64,000 nucleotides of DNA, taken from assembly GCA_040830725.1 (NCBI GenBank), contig JBFOMG010000038.1, forward strand, positions 1 through 64,000, read 5' to 3'. The position numbers were made by a program, and so were the translations under genes. How positions within the stretch are numbered: position 1 is the stretch's first letter; every line of letters begins with the position of its first letter. The notes beneath the pieces are model-generated. The model made no database searches and was not told the origin of the DNA. It saw only the letters and a list, made by a program, of their open reading frames with translations. Positions 42,488 to 51,688 of this stretch are shown piece by piece. This DNA comes from JAWKWH01 sp040830725. GTDB taxonomy: Bacteria; Pseudomonadota; Alphaproteobacteria; Rhizobiales; Rhizobiaceae.

Positions 42488-43162
42488 CTAGGCTGCCGAA
42501 ACCAACCGGTATCCGAGAAATCTTTTCGAATCGATTGGATCCTGGCCAAGCGCTTTTCGAAGTTTCTTGCGAAGTTTGCTGATATGGCTTTCAACGACAT
42601 TTTCCTCGACATCGGAGTCGAATATTCCGTAGATCGCGCTGAAGATTTGGGCCTTCGTTGCGCGCCGGCCGTCGATTGATGCCAGATATTCCAGTATCCG
42701 TTTTTCGCGCCTTGGCAGTGGAAAGACCTCTCCATCTATCTCGGGATCCCGGCCATCGAAGAAGATGCGGAGTCCGTCTATATATGCGGAGTTTTCCTTG
42801 CCCTGTGACCGGGCCCGGATAGCCGATATCCGTGCCAGAAGCTCTCGGACATGGATTGGTTTTCGGACAACATCGTCAACACCGCAGTCGAATAATTCAA
42901 GCGTGTTGGACAGCGAATTCTGTTCGAGCATCGAAATAATCGGTGCTCCGGTTTTCTTGCGTATGGATGATGGCGACAGCCGTTTCGTTTCTTCCTGACC
43001 GATCAGGCACGCGCCAATCGATTTCAGGTCTTCACCGGCGGCGCTGCCGATCCAGTCATGAAATTCATCGGTCTTGAAACCAGTGCTTGAGAAACCTTCG
43101 CGCCCGAATAGTGAGGCAAAACCTTGGGTTACCATTTCCCGTTCATCAACAATGACAATCAT
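42488..43162 (-). CDS. ftcR: Flagellar transcriptional regulator FtcR (Rem-like)
   Basis: A 224-aa OmpR-type regulator matching FtcR/Rem. The N-terminal receiver-like domain keeps DE at residues 6-7 but has no Asp at the expected phospho-acceptor position (GACLIG), so phosphorylation is unlikely. The C-terminal winged helix has LPRREKRILEYLASIDGRRA and ESHISKLRKKLRKAL. It activates flagellar structural genes in Brucella and Sinorhizobium. The 198-bp upstream gap is AT-rich and contains a near-consensus CtrA box. Confidence 0.92.
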   Translation of the reverse strand: MIVIVDEREMVTQGFASLFGREGFSSTGFKTDEFHDWIGSAAGEDLKSIGACLIGQEETKRLSPSSIRKKTGAPIISMLEQNSLSNTLELFDCGVDDVVRKPIHVRELLARISAIRARSQGKENSAYIDGLRIFFDGRDPEIDGEVFPLPRREKRILEYLASIDGRRATKAQIFSAIYGIFDSDVEENVVESHISKLRKKLRKALGQDPIDSKRFLGYRLVSAA

Positions 43163-43264
43163 GTCATGTCCCCCGAATCAGATTCTCACCGCCAGGGAAA
43201 TGGCTATCTGCATTGCGGAATCGGCCGCAATGGCTAGATTTCGCATATTAAATGTTGTGGTACT

Positions 43265-43280
43265 TTAACTTATTGATAAC
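43265..43280. promoter_or_regulatory. Near-consensus CtrA box upstream of ftcR
   Basis: TTAA-N7-ATAAC, seven of eight bases of the TTAA-N7-TTAA consensus, lies about 103 bp before the ftcR start in an AT-rich gap. A further TTAACCA sequence is at 43310-43316. CtrA control of ftcR is inferred. Confidence 0.4.
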
Positions 43281-43360
43281 GATGAATATTTTTAGTTTGT
43301 TAACCAAAATTTTCATGTTTGTTCATGCTTTGTTTTATTAAGCAAAGGTTAATGCCGCCA

Positions 43361-43933
43361 TCACTTTTGACAGAATGATTTAGCGGTCGGAGTCCACTTG
43401 CCGAACCCGGTTGCAACAAGATTGCTGATAACACGGCAAACATACTTTTTTTGCGCAGGATTGTTGTTGGGTCCGGCGTGATAACGTGCAACTGCCATTG
43501 TCCAAGACTGATGCCTCCTTTTCAGTTGCATCAGAAATTTCGCTGCGTATTCGACATTTTTCGAGGGATCGAGCATGTCATCAACACCGGAAAATTGCTG
43601 TGCGTGATAGTGATGATTTATCTGCATGCAGCCGAGGTCAATCAGTTTGATACCCTTGGATTTTGCCTGTTCAAACACAATCCGTGCTTTTTCCTTGGTC
43701 GGCGGAAAATATGCTTTGCCGGCCACATTGAGTGCGAAAGGTTGCAGGCTGCCCTTTCGTCCGGTTTCGGTCAGACCAACGGAATAGAGGATTCCGATTG
43801 GAACACCGTGGGTGCGCGCCGCAGAAATGATTTCCTTTTCACATGGGTTGGAATGCGCAGGCCCGGCGAACGCGCTAAATATAGAGGCCGTCAGTGTCAG
43901 ACTCTTGAATAAGCTCGTTTGACGCCTGGTCAT
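43361..43933 (-). CDS. Flagellar-locus lytic transglycosylase (SLT domain)
   Basis: A 190-aa periplasmic enzyme with a signal peptide (1-~28) and an SLT fold: the catalytic Glu in SVGLTETGRKG, the LGCMQINHHYH motif and the VARYHAGPNN C-terminal signature. It should open the peptidoglycan for rod passage, supplying the activity that is missing from the rod-binding FlgJ-like protein. The frame opens at 44029, but GAGGG 8 bp before ATG 43933 and the signal peptide favour that start. It overlaps the fliK end by 59 bp. Confidence 0.87.
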   Translation of the reverse strand: MTRRQTSLFKSLTLTASIFSAFAGPAHSNPCEKEIISAARTHGVPIGILYSVGLTETGRKGSLQPFALNVAGKAYFPPTKEKARIVFEQAKSKGIKLIDLGCMQINHHYHAQQFSGVDDMLDPSKNVEYAAKFLMQLKRRHQSWTMAVARYHAGPNNNPAQKKYVCRVISNLVATGFGKWTPTAKSFCQK

Positions 43934-45479
43934 TTGCGTCACCCTCGCCTTGAAGCTGTTTTCTGACAGATCGTTCTCCATCTTCGGTTTCCTCTTGGGC
44001 TGCATTGCCGTTTGCAAATGCGCGTTCATTGGTACTGAGATCGTCCTGCTGAGACGTGCCCGTTATTGTCAGTTCATCGACGTGAAAGCCGGATGCACGC
44101 AAAGCATTGTGTATTGCCTGGCTGTCCCTCAGCAACGATCGAAGCGTCGAATCCTGTTCGACACTCAAATTCAGATGAAGCCTGTCACCCGAAATTCGCA
44201 ATGTCGCATCCATTACTCCCAACTCGGCCGGATGCAATTGTATGCGCAGGGTCTGAGGCCCAACTCCATTCCGATCTTGTTTTGCAACTGTTGCGGTCGC
44301 CAATGCCTTCAGTTGGCTGGACCAATTGCTGTTTGCCTCGATCACGGCGAGAAGCGAGGTGGTCGCTTGTGAAGAAATCGTTGATCTGTAAATGCCACCT
44401 GGTTGATTGGCGCCAGCGAATTGGCTCTTGAGAATGTCTGTCGGATTTGGCGGCGCGCCGGAAATTTCGTCTGATTTCGCCGAAGAAACACGTAGACTAT
44501 GTGTGTCAAATCTGGTGTTTAATTCCGCCTTTTCCGCAGTCGGCACAGTGACCTTCATATCTGAGTGCAGCCGCCCGTCCCGGATTGGACCAGGGTCCGG
44601 TGGGCGGTCCGGTTTAATCGGAACCGGCTCGGCGTTAAGCTTTCTTTCGCCACGCGGATCCAGGGGCACTGAAAGCTTGTCCGTCAAACCGAGCCCGCGA
44701 AGCCCGGCAGCGGCGCCCTGTTGAACATTCAGCTCACCATTCATCGACTTGCCGGTGCTGGCTTCGATTGCAGGTTTTTGAATATTCCACCTCTCACGCG
44801 GTTCGCCGGTTCGATCTGCGGGTTCGCTCCGTGCGACGTTGCGCCTATTCAACCCGTGCAGTTCCTCGGCTGTCTGTCCGGCATTTCCGATTGGGAGTTT
44901 TGCCGTCCGATGAGGAGCTATCTGTTCGAAAGGTAGTCCGTTGGGTAGAACGACAGTGTTTTCCGGAATTGGAAGCTTGCCGTCTGTAGCTGCGGAAATC
45001 ACGGGTCCTGGTTTGCCGAAAAATTTGTGCAGACCTGCATCAATCTTTGAAGGCAAGTCGCGCGGCTGTTCTGCCGCTGCATCTATCTTGTGTTCCGTCA
45101 GATTACCTGAGAAATCCACGTTCGGGTGCGCAACACCGGCATGCGATCGCCAACTGGAACGCACGTCGATGATTCCGGATTTGAGATCAGCAATCGACTC
45201 CAGCTGTTTCTCACTATCACCGTTGTTGTCCGCCAAAGCTTCCTGCTCGAAGATTTTGTTGGCATCCGCTGAATATCTTGATTTTGCAGTCTGACCTTTT
45301 GTTGCTTGCGACAGGGAAACCTTGGTTTCATGAAGGTTTGACATTTTCTCCTCAACGGAGTGCTTGCCCTTTGAGACCAGGCCTTCAAATTTGAGTTGGG
45401 TCTTGTCGTCTTTGTTGTTGCCCTTTGTTGGAACGTCGATGTTTCGGAACGCCCCGAAGACAATCTGATCGCTACTCAT
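43875..45479 (-). CDS. fliK: Hook-length control protein FliK (rhizobial MotD)
   Basis: A 534-aa protein with a long polar, low-complexity N-terminal part and a C-terminal Flg_hook domain (~400-490: LRIQLHPAELGVMDATLRI, LHLNLSVEQDSTLRSLL, LRASGFHVDELTI). It measures the hook and switches export specificity. In rhizobia the gene at this place was first called motD. Its start overlaps the motC stop by 4 bp. Confidence 0.9.
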   Translation of the reverse strand: MSSDQIVFGAFRNIDVPTKGNNKDDKTQLKFEGLVSKGKHSVEEKMSNLHETKVSLSQATKGQTAKSRYSADANKIFEQEALADNNGDSEKQLESIADLKSGIIDVRSSWRSHAGVAHPNVDFSGNLTEHKIDAAAEQPRDLPSKIDAGLHKFFGKPGPVISAATDGKLPIPENTVVLPNGLPFEQIAPHRTAKLPIGNAGQTAEELHGLNRRNVARSEPADRTGEPRERWNIQKPAIEASTGKSMNGELNVQQGAAAGLRGLGLTDKLSVPLDPRGERKLNAEPVPIKPDRPPDPGPIRDGRLHSDMKVTVPTAEKAELNTRFDTHSLRVSSAKSDEISGAPPNPTDILKSQFAGANQPGGIYRSTISSQATTSLLAVIEANSNWSSQLKALATATVAKQDRNGVGPQTLRIQLHPAELGVMDATLRISGDRLHLNLSVEQDSTLRSLLRDSQAIHNALRASGFHVDELTITGTSQQDDLSTNERAFANGNAAQEETEDGERSVRKQLQGEGDANDQASNELIQESDTDGLYI

Positions 45480-46756
45480 CGGGACTCCTTCTCAATTACC
45501 TGATCGATTTGGTCGAGCTTCTGCTTGATGTCGGAAATCAATGTTTCGGCCATATTTAAGGCTCCAAGTTCCGCTTGCGCTGCAGCAGCGTTTTCCGGCA
45601 ATTCACCAGCATCACCTGCATCACCAGCGCTTTCGTTCAGGCGCTCAGACAACGCTGAATCATCGTCAAGTTCTTCAATTGGCTCTGAAATTGCATCAGC
45701 CACCGCAAGTGCTGCAGACAGTAGTTTGCGATCTTCAGCCGGCAGTCTATCGATGTTGGCCGCCCGCAATGCATTGAGTTGGTCAGAATTTCCCGATTGA
45801 CGCAAAACTGATATGCCGGTGTAAAGCCGGGCACGCAATTCGGTGGTTTCGCCGTTTTCCGCAACTGCAGTGTCATCTGAGTGGAGCTGTTCAGCCGAGT
45901 TCATCGCGCCAGCTTCCGGGTCAACGAAAGATGAGGCTTGCGCGGACAAATCGCCCTGACCTTTTACTGCCGCCAACCTTGCTATGCGGAGGTACACTGC
46001 ATTTCGATGCGCGGGTGGCAGGCTATCGGCTACCTGGCGTATCTGCCAGTCTGTCATCTGTTCCGGGAAGCCGACTGTGCCGACCACCAACATGTCGGCA
46101 AATTGGTTTGCATAAGGCGATCGGTAAAAACGCCGGGCATACCTTTCGGAAGCCCGGATAAATTCAACGATATTCTCAGAGCGAAGATAGAGCGCGATAA
46201 GGCGCCGCAGTGCGGCTTCCTCGACGAGCGTTCCGGGCGCAAGAAGTATGGCCGATTTCAATTTTGATATCGCGCCCTCCGGCTCCTCCTTGGCTTTGGC
46301 CGACCCGATGGCCAATGCAACCGAAGCTCCGATATCGTTGTCAAAATCGGAGGCATCAATTTTCTCAAACGCTTTCTGGGCGCGCTGACGTTCGCCGCGA
46401 ACGTAGTGAGATACTGCATCGACCAGCCCATGATGAGGGTCGGTCTCCGGGACTAATGGAAGAAGGCTGAGAACCGTTCTCGGATTACCACCGGTAAGGC
46501 CGTAGATCATAAGAGATTTGACATTGGCCGGCTCGCTCAACTTCTCGTGCGACAGACTGTTGAACCCCTTGTCAGCAATCGCAAGCAACTTGCTCTGCAT
46601 CGGTAACGCGGCGTGTTCCCCTGTTGCTATGCGGTCCTGCACCAACTGGAGTGATCTCACTATTTGGTGCGGCTCCAACTGGGGCAGCTCGGACGAATGT
46701 CCGGTCTCTGACACACACAATGCGGCGAGGAGCGCAAAGCGCTTTACCGTTTTCAA
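45476..46756 (-). CDS. motC: Periplasmic motility protein MotC
   Basis: A 426-aa protein with a signal peptide (1-~22). A helical repeat-like body carries PHQIVRSLQLVQDRIATGEH near the N-terminus and RSPYANQFADMLVVG centrally. MotC is specific to rhizobia and relatives, where it binds MotB and is needed for rotation. It overlaps motB by 4 bp and fliK by 4 bp. The C-terminal ~60 residues are acidic and coiled-coil-like. Confidence 0.92.
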   Translation of the reverse strand: MKTVKRFALLAALCVSETGHSSELPQLEPHQIVRSLQLVQDRIATGEHAALPMQSKLLAIADKGFNSLSHEKLSEPANVKSLMIYGLTGGNPRTVLSLLPLVPETDPHHGLVDAVSHYVRGERQRAQKAFEKIDASDFDNDIGASVALAIGSAKAKEEPEGAISKLKSAILLAPGTLVEEAALRRLIALYLRSENIVEFIRASERYARRFYRSPYANQFADMLVVGTVGFPEQMTDWQIRQVADSLPPAHRNAVYLRIARLAAVKGQGDLSAQASSFVDPEAGAMNSAEQLHSDDTAVAENGETTELRARLYTGISVLRQSGNSDQLNALRAANIDRLPAEDRKLLSAALAVADAISEPIEELDDDSALSERLNESAGDAGDAGELPENAAAAQAELGALNMAETLISDIKQKLDQIDQVIEKESR

Positions 46757-48000
46757 TTCGGCACCTCGAGCAGAATTTCGATGCGGCGGTTGACTGCTGC
46801 CAACGGGTTATCAGTCAATTTCAATTGCCGGTCAGCAAATCCCGTGATCTGTGAGATGCGTCTGCCATCAAATCCAGCGCGAACGAGCATGTGGTAAGCC
46901 GTCTGTGCGCGCGTGGCCGACAGCCTCCAATTGCCGAAACTGTCGCCGGCAAACTGGCGTCCATCTGTGTGCCCGCGAAGCCTGACATTGCCATTTTGCT
47001 CGGCAAGAACACGCGCAATCTTTTCCATTGCCAAGACGAGATCGCGACGTGGAACGGCAGAACCGATTTTGAACATCGACCATTCAAGTCGGTCAGTGAT
47101 GGAAATCAGTGCACCCTCTTCCACCTCTTCGACTGTCAAGCCCGCAAATATCGGATCGTTTTCTCCAAACGCCTGATCAATCGCCTTCTTGATTTCATCG
47201 ACAATTTGTTCGGAATTCGATGGAGTCTCTTTGTTGACGTCGGCTTCCTCCTCTCCATCGATATCATCTTTGTCCAAGGCGGCTTGCGCATCTGCCGGCG
47301 CAGGTTCATCTGGTGATCGATCATCCATCTTTTCAACGGATTCAGCAGACAATCTTCCAGTTGCTTCGCTATCTTCTTTTGCCGGTTGATTTGGTCTGGA
47401 TTGCCCGGCTGAAACGCTTTCAATGCTGTCAAGCGCGGCCGTCTTTGTGTCGATATCCGGCTGCAGCGCATCTTCACCATCCAATTCTGCGGCCAATTGC
47501 CCGGCCTCCTTGTTCCAGAAGTCCGGTGCAAACGGGTCCTGATACTGGATGTCAGTAGCGCTCGATGACTGCCCAGTGTCACCTTCAAGGCCGTCGTCCG
47601 CTCCTTCGGCTATTTCCGCTAGAACCTTGTAAGGATCCTCGCGAAGGTCGGCGTCGGTGTGTGCTTGTTCGACGTCCTCTTGTTGATGCGTTTCTGGTTC
47701 AACCGCTTCAATCGATTCCTCGCTTTCTTCGCTTGATTCAACCGGGCCGCCGCTCATTTCGTTGAGGCCCTTGGTACTTCGGTTTCGGTCGACCAGCTTC
47801 ACGGGATTGAAGTAGCTGGCGACTGACTTTTTGGTCTCTTCGTTGGCCGCATTGACCAGCCATAGTACGAGGAACAGCGCCATCATTGCTGTCATGAAGT
47901 CAGCGAAAGCGATTTTCCATGCGCCGCCATGGTGGCCGTCGCCATGATCGCCACCGCGCTTTATGATGATGATTTCTTGTTTTTCGTCTTCGCCGTTCAC
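46753..48000 (-). CDS. motB: Stator protein MotB
   Basis: A 415-aa protein with one membrane span (~25-45) containing the proton-carrying Asp in IAFADFMTAMMALFLVLWL. It has a long acidic linker (~60-270) and a C-terminal OmpA-like peptidoglycan-binding domain (LRGHTDGRQF, then NWRLSATRAQTAYHML). I use GTG 48000, which overlaps the upstream stop as GTGA like other junctions here, instead of 48030. The linker is unusually long, a rhizobial trait linked to MotC binding. Confidence 0.92.
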   Translation of the reverse strand: MNGEDEKQEIIIIKRGGDHGDGHHGGAWKIAFADFMTAMMALFLVLWLVNAANEETKKSVASYFNPVKLVDRNRSTKGLNEMSGGPVESSEESEESIEAVEPETHQQEDVEQAHTDADLREDPYKVLAEIAEGADDGLEGDTGQSSSATDIQYQDPFAPDFWNKEAGQLAAELDGEDALQPDIDTKTAALDSIESVSAGQSRPNQPAKEDSEATGRLSAESVEKMDDRSPDEPAPADAQAALDKDDIDGEEEADVNKETPSNSEQIVDEIKKAIDQAFGENDPIFAGLTVEEVEEGALISITDRLEWSMFKIGSAVPRRDLVLAMEKIARVLAEQNGNVRLRGHTDGRQFAGDSFGNWRLSATRAQTAYHMLVRAGFDGRRISQITGFADRQLKLTDNPLAAVNRRIEILLEVPN

Positions 48001-48773
48001 CGCAGGCAGCCTTCGACCATTTTTTTCCATTCGCCCAGTCGAGTGGAAAGGACTTCGCCATCAACATCGATCTGAATGTCGGGTGAATCTTTTTCCGTTA
48101 TCCTGTACTTATCGGTACCGTCGCCGAGCATTCGCATGAGCTTGAGATTCAGCTCTGTCGGCCCCGAGATTTCGACTTGCAGTAATCCTGGCTGCTCGAT
48201 TCGGGCCTTGAGCCATTTGCAGACCATGGTGAGGCTTTCCTCGGCAATTCGTTCGCCGAGGAGGTCCGCCAGTGTTTTAGCGACACCCGTTTCAAGCTGC
48301 CTTAACAGGCGGGCTTCTGCTTCTGCAAAGCGCTCGGCAAATTCAGCCAGCTGCTGGTCGGCGCACTCCTGTCTGACCTGCTCCAATTCCGCGGCATGTT
48401 CCTCGCGAATACGCGCTATCTCCTGTTCCGCATGATTGGACGTTATGTCCGGTTGATCATCTGTCTCTTTTGATGGCTCAAGCTGCTCGGTAGCACTCGT
48501 TTCAGCCAGAACGGCAGATTGATCAGAGTAGACTTCCGCCATGTTGGGACGAGGTGTCTGATGTCCGTCATCCTGCGCCAGCGTGTCAAAGAGCTCGTCC
48601 GATTGAAGCTCATTTTGGTTTACCGCCGCGACTGGCCACTGAACGAACTCAGCAGGATCCGGCTCTGCATCGGAATTTTTCAATGGTATGAATTTTGTGT
48701 CCGGTCCGTCTGAAGAAGATTCCGCGTTACCGGCGAAATCAGACAATACTTCTGCCAGAGCGCGCGAAGTCAT
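47997..48773 (-). CDS. fliH: FliH-like regulator of the export ATPase
   Basis: A 258-aa protein. The acidic, disordered N-terminal ~110 residues are followed by a coiled coil (EQEIARIREEHAAELEQVRQ, ~115-165) and a globular C-terminus with an ADLLGERIAEESL helix and ISGPTELNLKLM. This is the FliH / V-ATPase E-subunit plan. It would restrain and deliver FliI. The position between fliF and motB supports the call. Conservation is low, so the assignment rests on architecture and context. Confidence 0.72.
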   Translation of the reverse strand: MTSRALAEVLSDFAGNAESSSDGPDTKFIPLKNSDAEPDPAEFVQWPVAAVNQNELQSDELFDTLAQDDGHQTPRPNMAEVYSDQSAVLAETSATEQLEPSKETDDQPDITSNHAEQEIARIREEHAAELEQVRQECADQQLAEFAERFAEAEARLLRQLETGVAKTLADLLGERIAEESLTMVCKWLKARIEQPGLLQVEISGPTELNLKLMRMLGDGTDKYRITEKDSPDIQIDVDGEVLSTRLGEWKKMVEGCLR

Positions 48774-50422
48774 TACGCTGCGGCCTCAAATGCCCAGTTT
48801 CGCAACACTTGTGCGCTGCGTTCTTCGTCCAGATCAACAATTGCCTCCAACCGTTCCTGCGGCATCTGTTTCATGCGCGACAGGAGATCATCAGTCTCCT
48901 CTTCAATTCCGGGTGGCAACCTCAAAGGTGCCGACGGGTCGTCCGAAGCGATTTCCGAAAGGTCCGCATCGGCCTCGAGCTGGTCCATTGCCGCTGTGTT
49001 TTCACTCGTTTGGGTGGCTGCGGGAGGGGGAATTTCACCAATCGCGCGGATCAGCGGTTTGATACCGAGAAACAAAACAAGTAGTGCCACGGCGATAAAA
49101 GCGAGTGCATTTATCGCGGTACCGACATGTTTTCCGGCGTCAGCGAAGATACTCGTGGCTGCAGCCGGCTGCAGGTCTTCAGGCGCCAGAAACTCAACCG
49201 CAGTGATATTGATCGCGTCGCCCCGCGCTTCGTCAAACCCGGCAGTTGTTGCGACGACGTTTCTGATCTCGGAAATTCTCTCGGCAATCTGAGCTGCCGT
49301 AGCATTTGCTCCGAGTACTTCGGTTAAGCGGGCGCGGTTTATCACCACCGCAATCGACATTTTCTCGACTGTGTATCCACTGCTGACGGTTGCGATCTTT
49401 TTCGAACTGAGTTCGTAGTTGGTCGTCTCCTCGCGGCGCTCCCGGTTCTCCGTGGATTGCGGTCCTGACCCGGTTTCTTCGGTTTCTCCCGGGAGTGCCT
49501 GCTCAACCGTTACCGGTTCTGCACCACTCTCCTGGCTTGCGCTTTCTTCAGTTTTTACGACCTGTACCGATCGCTCAATGCGCGAATCCGGATCAAAAAT
49601 CGTCTCTTCGATCTGCTTGCGATCCGTATTGATATCGGTGCGGATACTTGTGCGGAAATTGTCAGCGCCGAGATAGGGAGTAAGCGCCCTGCGGATGTTC
49701 TCGGAGATCTGTTTTTCAATCATGTGCTCTATGCTCATGTTACTTGTGAGCATATTGCTTAGCGGATCCTCACCGGCAGCCATCAACCGGCCACTTGCAT
49801 CGAGGACCGTCACATTCTCAGACGAAAGACCCGGAACAGCCGCGGCGACAAGATGTCGGATCGAATATGCAATGCGATTGTCCCTGGAGCCGTTGGTGCG
49901 GACGATCACGGAAGCTGTCGGTTTCCGTTCCTGACGGCGAAAATTTCCAGACTCCGACATCACTATGTGAACTCTTGCAGCCTTCACGCCATTGATTGTC
50001 TGAATTGATCGCGCAATTTCGCCTTCAAGGGCTCTCACACGGGTGACCTCCTGCATGAATGAGGTCAATCCAAGCGATCCCAAATTGTCGAAGAGTTCGT
50101 ATCCCGCGCCTGAACTGGTCGGTAGCCCCTTTTCGGCGAGAATCATCCGCGCCGAACTGGAACTGCCGACAGGTACGAGAATCGATGTGCCGCTACTGTC
50201 GACATCGTAAGAAACGCCGGCTTCACCAAGCACGATTCCAATTCTGCTGACGTCGCCGCGTTCAAGGCCAACATAAAGCGTCTCATATGCCGGTCGGTTT
50301 AAATAGTAGGCCCCGCCACCAACAAGCAACAGAACGGCAAGAGCGGCTCCGGCAAGCGCCAACAAGCGCCTGGCTCCCAGAGAGACAATGTTTGAGTACA
50401 CCAACTGCAACTGGTCTGGCAC
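48773..50422 (-). CDS. fliF: MS-ring protein FliF
   Basis: A 549-aa ring protein. The first membrane span is ~18-40 (LLALAGAALAVLLLVGGGAY). Ring-building motifs follow (YETLYVGLERGDV, FMQEVTRVRALEGEIARSI, PTASVIVRT). The second span is ~440-460 and the C-terminal tail binds FliG. I set the start at GTG 50422 (GGAG 8 bp upstream; family-like N-terminus) rather than 50467. It is downstream of a flagellin gene and its terminator, so it should have its own promoter in the 136-bp gap. Confidence 0.95.
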   Translation of the reverse strand: MPDQLQLVYSNIVSLGARRLLALAGAALAVLLLVGGGAYYLNRPAYETLYVGLERGDVSRIGIVLGEAGVSYDVDSSGTSILVPVGSSSSARMILAEKGLPTSSGAGYELFDNLGSLGLTSFMQEVTRVRALEGEIARSIQTINGVKAARVHIVMSESGNFRRQERKPTASVIVRTNGSRDNRIAYSIRHLVAAAVPGLSSENVTVLDASGRLMAAGEDPLSNMLTSNMSIEHMIEKQISENIRRALTPYLGADNFRTSIRTDINTDRKQIEETIFDPDSRIERSVQVVKTEESASQESGAEPVTVEQALPGETEETGSGPQSTENRERREETTNYELSSKKIATVSSGYTVEKMSIAVVINRARLTEVLGANATAAQIAERISEIRNVVATTAGFDEARGDAINITAVEFLAPEDLQPAAATSIFADAGKHVGTAINALAFIAVALLVLFLGIKPLIRAIGEIPPPAATQTSENTAAMDQLEADADLSEIASDDPSAPLRLPPGIEEETDDLLSRMKQMPQERLEAIVDLDEERSAQVLRNWAFEAAA

Positions 50423-50512
50423 GCGATCGACTCCTACAAATTGACGACTGCCAAAGTAGAGGTCCAAGCTTGTGTGAAATTGTCGCTAGGCGTTTCAAAA
50501 GTGTAAACAAAA

Positions 50513-50535
50513 CGGGCCGCCAAATTGGCGGCCCG
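50513..50535 (-). terminator. Terminator after the proximal flagellin gene
   Basis: CGGGCCGCC (50513-50521) pairs perfectly with GGCGGCCCG (50527-50535). On the minus strand the tail is TTTTGTTTAC. It is 24 bp after the flagellin stop and separates flagellin from fliF transcription. Confidence 0.88.
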
Positions 50536-50558
50536 CAATCAGAAATGCGCCTTGTCGA

Positions 50559-51479
50559 TTACCTGAACAGCGACAGGATCGACTGTGCTCCGGAATTGGC
50601 GATCGAGAGAGCCTGGATACCCAATTGCTGTTGCACCTGAAGTGCCTGCAGGCGGGTCGACTCTTCATTCATGTCGGCATCGACCAGCTGGCCAACACCA
50701 CGATCGATCGCATCCATGAGATTCGAGACAAAGTCAGACTGAAGCGAAATACGCTTGCTTGCTGCACCAAGATCCGACGCGGCGGTCGTCATCGAGGAAT
50801 AGGCAGTATCGACATTTGAGATCATGTCATCGATATCGGTATCATCGATATTCGCGGCAGTGATGTCGAGGTTGGAAACGGATACGGTAACTGCACCAGC
50901 ACCAGTCGTGGTGAATGTACTGTCCAGAATGCCTGACTGATCGTTGGCGTCAAACAACTCTGTCGATGTGATATCGATGCTGATAGTACCGACCGAGACC
51001 GAGCCGTCAGAAGCGCGCGTGAACGACGCAACGATTGATTTCGTGGCGGAGTATCCGGCGGCGCTTGAATCGACTGACAGCCAGTTTTCACCGCTGAAGC
51101 TTGCCGATGTTGCGATGCTGGTAAGCTGCGCTTGCAACTCTGTGATTTCGCTCTGGATCTTCGAGCGGTCAACGCCAGGTTCGCGAGCCGCAACCAGTTT
51201 GGCCTTGATCTCGTCGACGACCTCAATCGAGCTGTTGATCGCGGTGTACGCCACGTCGACCTTGGCAGATCCCAGTCCGAGAGCGTCCTGAACCGTTGAC
51301 AAGGCATTGTTGTCAGACCGCATCGTCGTGGCGATCGACCAATAGGCTGCGTTGTCTTTTGCCTCGGATACACGAAGGCCGGTTGAAATTCTTTGCTGGG
51401 TTGTTTCCAGTGCACGATTGGTGGCCTGGAGAGATTTCAGTGCGGTCATTGCCGACACGTTTGTCATGATACTGGACAT
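50559..51479 (-). CDS. Flagellin (proximal copy)
   Basis: A 306-aa flagellin with the D0/D1 N-terminus (SAMTALKSLQATNRALETTQ ... RISTGLRV) and the C-terminus ESTRLQALQVQQQLGIQALS. It resembles the distal flagellin closely; blocks such as ILDSTFTTTGAGAVTVSV and DDTDIDDMISNVDTA are identical. I chose ATG 51479 with GGGG upstream, not the frame start at 51641. Its own upstream gap (209 bp) and its terminator make it a separate unit between fliP and fliF. Confidence 0.95.
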   Translation of the reverse strand: MSSIMTNVSAMTALKSLQATNRALETTQQRISTGLRVSEAKDNAAYWSIATTMRSDNNALSTVQDALGLGSAKVDVAYTAINSSIEVVDEIKAKLVAAREPGVDRSKIQSEITELQAQLTSIATSASFSGENWLSVDSSAAGYSATKSIVASFTRASDGSVSVGTISIDITSTELFDANDQSGILDSTFTTTGAGAVTVSVSNLDITAANIDDTDIDDMISNVDTAYSSMTTAASDLGAASKRISLQSDFVSNLMDAIDRGVGQLVDADMNEESTRLQALQVQQQLGIQALSIANSGAQSILSLFR

Positions 51480-51630
51480 TGACGTCCCCTTGTACGCTAC
51501 ACAAATATTAGGGACATACCGGTTCGTCCGGTACGGCAGCTCGGCATCATGCCATTCGTCGAAAGTGACAACCCACCGTCGGCATGACTTATCGCCGATG
51601 AAGCCTAATTTATTATGAAAGCACACCCCG

Positions 51631-51646
51631 CCTGTTTCCAAACAGG
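51631..51646. promoter_or_regulatory. 16-bp palindrome between fliP and flagellin
   Basis: CCTGTTT-CC-AAACAGG is a perfect inverted repeat, 152 bp upstream of the flagellin start and 43 bp after the fliP stop. There is no T tail on the minus strand, so an operator is more likely than a terminator. Confidence 0.4.
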
Positions 51647-51688
51647 GTTAGCAAATCCTTACCATGCAACAAGGCCGTATCTGGCGTC

